Below, piece by piece: positions 1 through 5,866 of a DNA stretch of 14,574 bases (its first letter is position 1; the number at the start of each line of letters is the position of its first letter). The notes under the pieces are model-generated. The model saw only the letters and a list, made by a program, of their open reading frames with translations, was not told where the DNA came from and searched no databases. This DNA is from JAFGJQ01 sp052034525. GTDB taxonomy: Bacteria > Planctomycetota > Phycisphaerae > UBA1845. The DNA is taken from the NCBI GenBank assembly GCA_052034525.1, contig JBPOIK010000019.1:1-14574 (forward strand). The letters run 5' to 3'. The translations under genes were made by a program, and so were the position numbers.

Positions 1-1
1 C

Positions 2-544
2 TTCGGCCAGGGCTGGGATCCGGAGTTTGACGGCAACGGCGGCCTGTGCCCCATGTTCGCTCCCTACGACAGCGATGAATGCTTCCAGGACGGGGACGCC
101 GGACTGCTCTTCCCCGAGCCGTTCACGATCCAGGGCGGCCTGGAAGTGCCCTGCCCGAGCAGCGCCGGCACTTCGCTGGGCCTGGTCTGCCAGCCCGCCG
201 TCTGGGGTAACAACATCGACATCCTCGTGACCAACAACATGCTCGTGAAGGGTTACGTGAACGTCCTGATCGACTGGGACCAGAATGGTGTATGGGGCGG
301 AATCTCGACGTGCCCGGGGGGAACGATCACGCCGGAGCATGTTTTGGTGGACTTCATCGTGCCGCCGGGATTCAGCGGACCTCTCTCCGCGTTGTTGCCC
401 CCGTCCTTCCTGATCGGCCCCAACCCCGGCTTCGTCTGGGCGCGGTTCTCCATCACGGAACGGCCGGTTGGCATGGTCGCCCAGTGGGACGGTTCCGGCG
501 TGTTCGAGGACGGCGAAACCGAAGACTACCTGTTGCGGATCGAA
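2..544 (+). repeat. GEVED module, copy 1 (partial, cut by window edge)
   Basis: This is the first of two in-frame copies offset by exactly 699 bases (233 codons). Bases 29-139 match 728-838 without a single difference. The next 150 bases differ at only scattered sites, and divergence rises toward the GEVED end. The module start lies left of the window, so more copies may precede it. Confidence 0.9.
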
Positions 545-1909
545 CAGGAGCAGGAGCCGCTGTTTGACTACGGCGACGCGCCGGAGGAAGCCCTCGCGTA
601 TTCCACCGGGGTGATCGGCATGTTCCCGACGTGCATCAACGTCGGCCCGCCCGGAAGCTTCATCCAGCACGCTTTCGGCAACGCCCGCTTCGGCCCTCCG
701 GACCCATTGAGTTGGGATCCCGAGCCGGACGGCAACGGCGGCCTGTGCCCCATGTTCGCTCCCTACGACAGCGATGAATGCTTCCAGGACGGGGACGCCG
801 GACTGCTCTTCCCCGAGCCGTTCACGATCCAGGGCGGCGTGGAAGTGCCCTGCCCGAGCAGCGCCGGCACCGCGCTGGGCCAGGTCTGCCAGCCCGCCGT
901 CTGGGGCAACAACATCGACATCCTCGTGACCAACAACATGCTCGTCGAGGGTTACGTAAACGTCCTGATCGACTGGGACCAGAATGGTGTATGGAGTGGC
1001 CTGTCATCGTGCCCGGATGGGACCGTCACGCCGGAGCATGTTCTGGTGGACTTCCCCGTACCCGTGGGGTTCAGCGGGCCCCTGTCCGCCCTGATGCCGC
1101 CAAACTTCCTCATCGGCCCGAATCCCGGATACGTCTGGGCGCGGTTCTCCATTACCGAACGGCCGGTCAGCGCGACCGACCCCTGGGACGGCTCCGGAAT
1201 CTTCGAGGACGGCGAAACCGAGGACTACCTGCTCCTGATTGAGGGTGACACCACCCCGCCGGAGATCGTCGGCGATTGGTACAGTTGGAAGTACCATGGC
1301 CTGGCACTCGGCAAGCTGGCGCGGGTGTTCCCGCAGACACCGCAGACGTTGGCGCCGATTGAAACACGTGGAGGCTCCGTCACGGAGTTGACGTTTGCGT
1401 TCAGCGAACCCATCAATCCGGCGACATTCACACCGGCGGCGGTCACGATTTGCGGATACCACACCATCCCCCCGCCGCCAACCAGCGCCACGCTGGATGC
1501 ATCCGGCACCCAGGCGACACTGATCTGGCCGGCAAATGCGATCCCGAACGGATTTCAGCAGTTGTCCGTGCATGACCACTACGTGATCTGCATTCACACC
1601 TCGGTAACGGACCTGGCCGGCAACCCGCTGGCCGGCGACCGGGACGTCGACTTCGCCGCGTCGTTCGGAAACGTGCGCTTCGAGAACATTGGTCACTGGC
1701 GTCTGGTGAACTCGCTGGATCGAACACTGTTGGCACAGAATTATACGAACAATCCAACTCCAGCTCAGGCGATTACCTTCGATATTCGGATCGACGGTGG
1801 CCAAGCAGGCCGCATCAACTCCCTGGACCGGACGCAGTTGGCGCAGAGTTACACGCCGTCCTCGGCGCAGTGGCTGATCCAGGCACCGCCTCCATGTTCG
1901 TGTCCGTGA
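2..1909 (+). CDS. Secreted GEVED-repeat protein with dockerin-like C-terminus (5' partial)
   Basis: The frame is open through the left edge, so the true start and any signal peptide lie outside the window; the first ATG at 53 falls inside a repeated module and is not a start. Numbering residues from that ATG, a 233-residue module occurs as a partial copy (to about 165) and a full copy (about 172-397). The full copy begins DYGDAPE, and both end in the GEVED signature DGETEDYLL at about 153 and 386. Next comes an Ig-like stretch (about 415-535, with TELTFAFSEPINP and TDLAGNPL) resembling SbsA-type bacterial Ig domains. Two dockerin-like half repeats containing NSLDRT follow at about 545-600, then a short Pro/Cys tail. 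GEVED modules are known from large secreted proteins of planctomycetes and marine bacteria. Function is unknown; an extracellular structural or adhesive role is inference. A hairpin terminator follows 24 bases after the stop. Confidence 0.85.
   Translation, partial: FGQGWDPEFDGNGGLCPMFAPYDSDECFQDGDAGLLFPEPFTIQGGLEVPCPSSAGTSLGLVCQPAVWGNNIDILVTNNMLVKGYVNVLIDWDQNGVWGGISTCPGGTITPEHVLVDFIVPPGFSGPLSALLPPSFLIGPNPGFVWARFSITERPVGMVAQWDGSGVFEDGETEDYLLRIEQEQEPLFDYGDAPEEALAYSTGVIGMFPTCINVGPPGSFIQHAFGNARFGPPDPLSWDPEPDGNGGLCPMFAPYDSDECFQDGDAGLLFPEPFTIQGGVEVPCPSSAGTALGQVCQPAVWGNNIDILVTNNMLVEGYVNVLIDWDQNGVWSGLSSCPDGTVTPEHVLVDFPVPVGFSGPLSALMPPNFLIGPNPGYVWARFSITERPVSATDPWDGSGIFEDGETEDYLLLIEGDTTPPEIVGDWYSWKYHGLALGKLARVFPQTPQTLAPIETRGGSVTELTFAFSEPINPATFTPAAVTICGYHTIPPPPTSATLDASGTQATLIWPANAIPNGFQQLSVHDHYVICIHTSVTDLAGNPLAGDRDVDFAASFGNVRFENIGHWRLVNSLDRTLLAQNYTNNPTPAQAITFDIRIDGGQAGRINSLDRTQLAQSYTPSSAQWLIQAPPPCSCP
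566..1243 (+). repeat. GEVED module, copy 2 (complete)
   Basis: This complete module runs from DYGDAPE to the second DGETEDYLL. It is the partner of the copy at the left edge. Both copies keep the same cysteines (for example LCPMF, DECF, EVPCP and VCQP), which may form disulfides in a secreted protein; that last point is inference. Confidence 0.9.
1685..1852 (+). other. Degenerate dockerin-like repeat pair (protein domain)
   Basis: Two copies of the pattern [VI]NSLDRTxLAQ[NS]Y lie 36 residues apart, as in type I dockerins, where each half is a calcium-binding loop plus helix. The usual loop has Asp or Asn at positions 1, 3 and 5 and Asp at 12. Here the first half reads N-I-G-H-W before its closing Asp, and the second reads D-G-G-Q-A. 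Most calcium ligands are therefore missing while the helix side is kept. Planctomycete secreted proteins often end in such dockerin-like modules. Whether this one binds a cohesin or serves as a sorting tag cannot be read from the sequence. Confidence 0.6.
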
Positions 1910-1933
1910 TCGTGTAACAACGGCTTCTTGAGC

Positions 1934-1964
1934 AAAGGGGCGCCGGACCGAACGGCGCCCCTTT
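1934..1964 (+). terminator. Rho-independent terminator after the GEVED protein gene
   Basis: A perfect 12-bp stem (AAAGGGGCGCCG with CGGCGCCCCTTT) closes a 7-base loop and is followed by TTTCTT-type sequence. It begins 24 bases after the stop at 1909. The A-run on the left arm means it could also act on the other strand. Confidence 0.85.
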
Positions 1965-2138
1965 CTTGCGCGCCGAATTTGTCAGGCATCTCGGCGAGCG
2001 CACGACACCCGTCCAGCCGGATGAAAGGGTGAACGACAAATCACTGACGGCGGCGGTGCGGCAAGGAACTCGATCGGCGAGGCCGGCAGGAGCCTTCGCC
2101 GGTCGCACTTGCTTCGCCACGTTGCTTGCGCATAGAAG

Positions 2139-2173
2139 CGGGCGGGCGCCTCGGTTCGAGAGACGCCCGCCCG
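2139..2173. terminator. GC-rich hairpin, possible bidirectional terminator
   Basis: A perfect 10-bp stem (CGGGCGGGCG with CGCCCGCCCG) encloses 15 bases that can fold further (CTCG with CGAG). It lies about 60 bases beyond the stop of the lipoprotein gene on the - strand. There it is followed by CTTCTAT; on the + strand it is followed by TTTGGGTTT. It probably ends the lipoprotein transcript. The rest of the 1910-2233 spacer holds the other terminator and no supported gene. Confidence 0.5.
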
Positions 2174-2233
2174 TTTGGGTTTCCGGTGCCGCCGCGCCGA
2201 TGAGCCACGGAGCGGCCGCGGCGGGAAACGACG

Positions 2234-3736
2234 CTACTGCGGCAATCGATCGATAACAATGAAGCCGACGTAGAACCCGTTGTCGGTCAGGCAGCCGGTG
2301 TTCGGGAACTGGCGCAGAGTCCAGAACGCCACCGTGTCCACGCTGGCGCTCACCTCGCTGGCCATGACGTAACCGCTCAGGCTGCGGCCTTGCGCGGCCG
2401 TTTCCGTCTCCTCGAACAGCTCGAACGCCCCGCCGGTGCTCATCTGGAGAAATTCGATGTCCTCGTCAACGGCACCGTTGCCGGCGATGAACACCCTCGT
2501 GCCGTCCGGCGTGATCGAGATGCTCGACCCATAGCCATACTTGCCGCGGGTCTGAATGCAGTTGGTGTTCTCGACATCGATCGGCGGATCCAGACGGTTC
2601 GGCGCAACCAGCGCGGTCGGCGTGTCCGTGATGCCGATGGTGGTGCGGATGACGCGGGCGCCGGAGAAGATCTGGTCCACGTCCTCTTCGGCGGCGAAAT
2701 AGCCGAAGCGGCCGTCGGCCAGGGCCAACTGCTCGTTGGGGGAATAGGGCGCGGTGTTGTCCAGGTTGGTCACCGTACCCTCGTCAATGTTCAGCAGGGC
2801 GACAATCCCGTTGAGACGATTGCCGCGCAGAAGGATGTAATCGTCGTCAAAGGCGATCTGTACGTTGCGATCCAGGTCTCCCAGGTCCCCGAAGTTGAAC
2901 AGGAACTCCAGCGGCGGATTCTCCGGGGCCGCGATGTCCCAGACGTAGATGTAGTTGTACCAGACCACGGCGACCCGTGCCGGATTGTCGTCCACGACGA
3001 TCTGCTCCGGCGTATCCGTCTGTGTGGCGGAGTCGGGCGTCGGGAAGCTGATGACCCGGGGGGTCTCGCCGCTGACGTCGATCACCTTCACCGGGTTGCC
3101 GTCGCTCACCTGCGACGGGTCGCAGATGACGCCGAAGTAGCTGCCGGCCGAGGCGATGTGCCCCGCCGCATACGGCTCACTGGGAAGCGCCGCGAGCCGC
3201 ACGCCGGAAACCTCCTCCGGGTTGCCGCCGGCGACGGTGTCAAAAATGGCCAGGCGTCCGGCGGGCGTGGTCAGGGCAACCTTCTTGCCGGAGACTTTCC
3301 AGGTGCGGGTTTCGTATACCGTGCCTCCTCCGGGAATCTCCGTCCCTTCGGTGATCGTGTTGTCATACTCGGTCGGCACGATGTACTGGATGGAGTCCGG
3401 CGTGGCGAACACGACCAGGTCTTCGCCCGCCTCGATGCGACGCAACGCATCCGCCGAGCTACCCACGCGAATCTGCGTCTTGATCAGCAGGGCGGCCTCA
3501 TTGTCGTTGACGTTGTTATCGTTGCCATTGTTATCGTTGCCATTGTTGTCATTGACGTTGTTGTCATTGGCATTGTTGTCGTTGACATTGTTATCATTAA
3601 CGTTGTTGTCGTTGGTGTTCGTGCCACCGCCTCCTCCTCCGCCGCCGCCCCCTCCGCCGCCGGCGGCGCAGCCGGTTCCGGCCACAACGAACAGGCACAG
3701 GGCCAACAATGAAAGAACACACAGTAGACGTTGCAT
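2234..3736 (-). CDS. Lipoprotein with Gly run and Asn-Asp-Asn repeats, probable beta-propeller
   Basis: The 500-residue product starts with a lipoprotein-type signal: MQRLL, a hydrophobic stretch at 4-19, then AGTGC with the lipidation cysteine at 23. The -3 residue is Gly rather than the usual Leu, so the lipobox is slightly atypical. Directly after it come 13 glycines (26-38) and a tract of NDNN-x units (42-79), probably a flexible spacer lifting the domain off the membrane. Residues from about 82 on are rich in short beta strands and loop phrases such as VKVIDVSG, YVWDIA and SITPDGTRVFIAG. That pattern suggests a beta-propeller (WD40/YVTN-like); the fold is inference. No catalytic motif was recognised. 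The start is supported by a strong AAAGGAGG site at 3745-3752, 8 bases upstream. A promoter at 3836-3864 and a folded leader precede it. Gly and NDN tracts after the lipobox are familiar in planctomycete lipoproteins; function is unknown. Confidence 0.85.
   Translation of the reverse strand: MQRLLCVLSLLALCLFVVAGTGCAAGGGGGGGGGGGGGTNTNDNNVNDNNVNDNNANDNNVNDNNGNDNNGNDNNVNDNEAALLIKTQIRVGSSADALRRIEAGEDLVVFATPDSIQYIVPTEYDNTITEGTEIPGGGTVYETRTWKVSGKKVALTTPAGRLAIFDTVAGGNPEEVSGVRLAALPSEPYAAGHIASAGSYFGVICDPSQVSDGNPVKVIDVSGETPRVISFPTPDSATQTDTPEQIVVDDNPARVAVVWYNYIYVWDIAAPENPPLEFLFNFGDLGDLDRNVQIAFDDDYILLRGNRLNGIVALLNIDEGTVTNLDNTAPYSPNEQLALADGRFGYFAAEEDVDQIFSGARVIRTTIGITDTPTALVAPNRLDPPIDVENTNCIQTRGKYGYGSSISITPDGTRVFIAGNGAVDEDIEFLQMSTGGAFELFEETETAAQGRSLSGYVMASEVSASVDTVAFWTLRQFPNTGCLTDNGFYVGFIVIDRLPQ
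3500..3613 (-). repeat. 15-bp coding repeats giving NDNN-x units in the lipoprotein
   Basis: The tract encodes eight NDN blocks in pentapeptide steps (x is V, V, A, V, G, G, V). Most units differ at synonymous sites (AAC/AAT, GAC/GAT, GTT/GTC), so the peptide pattern appears to be maintained by selection. The two Gly units are nearly identical in DNA and look like a recent duplication. The tract is clearly less GC-rich than its surroundings. Confidence 0.9.
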
Positions 3737-3765
3737 TGACTGATCCTCCTTTGGTGACGAAAGAC

Positions 3766-3808
3766 GCGGACCGGTGTACGGCAGTGAGACACTGCGTCAT
3801 CGGTCCGC
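3766..3808 (-). promoter_or_regulatory. Hairpin in the lipoprotein mRNA leader
   Basis: An outer 8-bp stem (GCGGACCG at 3766-3773 with CGGTCCGC at 3801-3808) encloses an inner 6-bp stem (GCAGTG at 3781-3786 with CACTGC at 3790-3795, 3-base loop). It lies within the leader predicted from the promoter at 3836-3864 and ends 13 bases before the ribosome binding site. It could stabilise the message or set translation. It matches no riboswitch class that I recognise. Confidence 0.45.
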
Positions 3809-3835
3809 CAAGAACTCCCTTGACCGCAGGGAAAG

Positions 3836-3864
3836 ACTATACCCCCCGGGCCACACAGGGTCAA
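3836..3864 (-). promoter_or_regulatory. Sigma-70-type promoter of the lipoprotein gene
   Basis: On the - strand TTGACC is followed after exactly 17 bases by TATAGT. These are near-consensus -35 and -10 boxes at the ideal spacing. Transcription would start near 3829 and give a leader of about 93 bases. Nothing else gene-like is seen in the 3737-4064 spacer besides this promoter, the leader hairpin and the GC-rich hairpin near 3971-4016. Confidence 0.75.
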
Positions 3865-3970
3865 TTTCCCGTTGAAAAAACCGGAAAATTCCTGTGCGGG
3901 GGCCATGCCTCCCACCCGGAAACCCCGGCCCACACCGCTTCCATCGGATCCGCCGCATCGGACGCGACGT

Positions 3971-4016
3971 GAGGCATTCCGGACGGGCGGAACCGCCCCG
4001 TCCGGTCGGACGCCTC
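3971..4016 (-). terminator. GC-rich inverted repeat, weak terminator candidate after the lyxose isomerase gene
   Basis: Arms CCGGACGGGCGG (3979-3990) and CCGCCCCGTCCGG (3993-4005) pair with one bulged C, and outer arms GAGGC and GCCTC extend the structure. It lies about 50 bases after the isomerase stop. No U-tract follows on either strand, so termination is only a suggestion. Confidence 0.35.
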
Positions 4017-4064
4017 CGGCCGGGCCGCATGGTTATCCTGTTGACAACGCGAAGCCGGGCCGGG

Positions 4065-4781
4065 TTAGCCGTTTCCAGCGCGGGCCCCCTGCCGCGCGGC
4101 CGGATACTCGTTGCACAGCAGAAAACGCGGCGGCTCGTCCTCCTCGATGGCGGGGAAGCGCCCCAGCGGCGCCAGGAAGCGATTGTCCCGCTCGTCGTCG
4201 TTGACGGCGCTGACCTCGCCCGAAAGCACCCGCCCGTGGCCCTTCTTGGCCCAGAACGCATGGTACAGATACGGCGGGAGCGTGATGGACTCGCCGGGAT
4301 GCAGCTCGATCTTCGTGCCGGCATCGACCGTACGGACCACGCCATCCACGGAGACCTGCACGGGCTCGGGCGAGAGCGTCTCGTCCCGGGCGGCGGCGTG
4401 CACCTCGATCACCAGAATGCCCCCGCCCCGGTTGATGATGTCTTCCATTTTCGCCCAGTGGAAGTGCATCGGCGTGACCTGGTCCTCATCGGCGATCAGC
4501 AGCTTCTCACAATAGGTCTTGGACGGCCGGCCCGGGTTCGCCGGACCCTTGGGGTTGCCGTTGCGGATGGTGAACAACGTCAAGCCCTGCCGACGGAAAT
4601 CGCCGCCGCCGAAGTCCGTGATGTCCCAGCCGAGACGATTCTGTCGAATCTCATCGGCCTCGTGCCCTTTGGATGCCCACTCCTGCGGCGTCCATCGCGC
4701 GAACGGGGGAAGCTTGAACTGCAGCGACTCGGCGAAATCCAGGGCACCCTCGATCTGTCTGTTCACTTCGGATCGTTTCAT
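4065..4781 (-). CDS. D-lyxose ketol-isomerase (cupin family)
   Basis: The 238-residue product interconverts D-lyxose and D-xylulose in the cytoplasm; relatives also act on mannose and fructose. It belongs to the cupin-type lyxose isomerase family (E. coli O157 and Bacillus YdaE types, about 170-230 residues). The metal site is clear: HFHW...E gives H106, H108 and E113, and PPYLYH gives H174, matching the family's three histidines and one glutamate. The family phrases AKMEDIINRGGG and AVNDDERDNRF are also present. The ATG has an AAGAGGA site at 4791-4797 with 9-base spacing. A PfkB sugar kinase is transcribed divergently just upstream, which suggests use of the ketose product by phosphorylation; that link is inference. 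The true physiological sugar could be another aldose. Confidence 0.9.
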   Translation of the reverse strand: MKRSEVNRQIEGALDFAESLQFKLPPFARWTPQEWASKGHEADEIRQNRLGWDITDFGGGDFRRQGLTLFTIRNGNPKGPANPGRPSKTYCEKLLIADEDQVTPMHFHWAKMEDIINRGGGILVIEVHAAARDETLSPEPVQVSVDGVVRTVDAGTKIELHPGESITLPPYLYHAFWAKKGHGRVLSGEVSAVNDDERDNRFLAPLGRFPAIEEDEPPRFLLCNEYPAARQGARAGNG

Positions 4782-4817
4782 GATATTCTGTCCTCTTGCG
4801 GGCTCAGGGGTCGTGTG

Positions 4818-4846
4818 ATCGTACGGACTCGGTCCGCCTGAATCAA
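4818..4846 (-). promoter_or_regulatory. Candidate promoter of the lyxose isomerase gene, with inverted repeat in its spacer
   Basis: On the - strand TTGATT (4841-4846) is followed after 17 bases by TACGAT (4818-4823), each a 4 of 6 match to consensus. The spacer contains the inverted repeat CGGAC-TCG-GTCCG (4824-4836), a possible operator. The site lies just upstream of the divergent kinase start, so a bound regulator could affect both genes. No equally good + strand promoter was found. Confidence 0.4.
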
Positions 4847-4862
4847 GATGAGGGCACGTGCC

Positions 4863-5849
4863 ATGGCGGCAGCACGTCTTGCACCGGACGTGCAGAAAAA
4901 AAGCATCTGCGTCGTCGGCATCTGCACGGTGGACGTCGTGGCCCGCTGTGTGGACGAGTACCCTCCGCCCGGCGGACTGCGCGTTTTCGATTCACTCCAC
5001 CTCACCACCGGCGGCAACGCCGTCAACTGCGCCATCGCCCTGGCCCGGATGGGGTTTGCCGCCTCCGTCGTCACGAAAGTCGGCCAGGACCTGCACGGGC
5101 GGTTCGTCCTGGACGAACTGGCCCGATACGGCGTGGACACGGCCGGGGTCATCCGCACGCCTGACACACACACGCCATTCAGCTTCGTCTGCGTCCACTC
5201 CGACGGACAGCGCAGTTTTCTGCACACGGTGGGCGCCAACGGCACTCTGCGGCTGGAGGAGATCGACCGGACCGGCGTGTGTCGGGCGGACCTATGCCTG
5301 GTCACCGGCACCATGCTCATGCCACAATTCGACGGCCCGCCCACGGCGCGGCTGCTGGCCGACGCGCGGGCGGCGGGGGCTACGACCCTGCTCGACACCA
5401 GCCTGACGGACGCCGCGTCCGCCGCGGCCTGGCGGGCGGCCATCGAGCCCTGCCTGCCCCATCTGGACTTCTTCGTCCCGTCTCGACTGGAAGCCGCGGC
5501 ATTCACCGGCCACGACGCGCCCGCCCGCGCGGCCGAGGCCATTCTGGCCGGCGGCTGCCGACACGCGGTGATCAAGCTCGACGCGGAAGGGGTGTATTTC
5601 CGTACGGCCGATGGCCGGCAGGGGGAGATTCCCGCGTATCGCGTCGCGCGCGTGGTCGACACCACCGGCGCGGGTGATTGCTGGTGCGCCGGCCTGCTGG
5701 CGGGCCTGGCCCAGGATCTTCCCCTGGAAGACTCACTCCGTCTGGGCAACGCGGTGGCCGCCCATTGCATTCAGCACGCGGGCGCGTCCGGCGGCATTCC
5801 GGCGTTGGAGCACATCCAGCGGTTTCAGAGATCCCCGGAGAACCAGTAA
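4863..5849 (+). CDS. PfkB-family carbohydrate kinase
   Basis: This cytoplasmic sugar kinase of the ribokinase/PfkB family (328 residues, normal length) transfers phosphate from ATP to a sugar. The N-terminal family signature is visible as TTGGNAVNCAIALARMG. The C-terminal signature DTTGAGDCWCAGLLAGL supplies the anion hole and the catalytic Asp (GAGD, residue 272 from this start). Substrate cannot be told from sequence; the adjacent lyxose isomerase makes a ketose such as xylulose or fructose a reasonable guess. The start at 4863 has GAGGG 8 bases upstream. An in-frame ATG at 4848 would add five residues but lacks a ribosome binding site. The gene converges with mutS, with only 17 bases between their stops. 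Confidence 0.9.
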   Translation: MAAARLAPDVQKKSICVVGICTVDVVARCVDEYPPPGGLRVFDSLHLTTGGNAVNCAIALARMGFAASVVTKVGQDLHGRFVLDELARYGVDTAGVIRTPDTHTPFSFVCVHSDGQRSFLHTVGANGTLRLEEIDRTGVCRADLCLVTGTMLMPQFDGPPTARLLADARAAGATTLLDTSLTDAASAAAWRAAIEPCLPHLDFFVPSRLEAAAFTGHDAPARAAEAILAGGCRHAVIKLDAEGVYFRTADGRQGEIPAYRVARVVDTTGAGDCWCAGLLAGLAQDLPLEDSLRLGNAVAAHCIQHAGASGGIPALEHIQRFQRSPENQ

Positions 5850-5866
5850 ATCCGCGCACACGGACG

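Noticed and set aside
1004..1804. A 266-codon - strand frame opposite the GEVED protein gene
   Set aside because: It is antisense to a protein with clear repeated modules and has no motif of its own.
1966..2256. A 96-codon + strand frame in the spacer between the surface-protein genes
   Set aside because: It starts inside the terminator tail, runs through the second hairpin into the end of the lipoprotein gene, has no good ribosome binding site and no recognisable sequence.
3500..3613. A possible CRISPR-like or regulatory repeat array
   Set aside because: Units are 15 bases with no spacers, in frame, and explained by coding for NDNN-x pentapeptides.
2390..3712. A 440-codon + strand frame opposite the lipoprotein gene
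   Set aside because: Its Val/Ile-rich end is just the reverse strand of the NDN repeats. The - strand frame has the promoter, ribosome binding site, signal sequence and lipobox.
3156..3743. A + strand frame with LLSL-type repeats resembling membrane segments
   Set aside because: The Leu/Ser repeats are the antisense reading of the Asn-Asp-Asn tract and the proline run is the antisense of the glycine tract.
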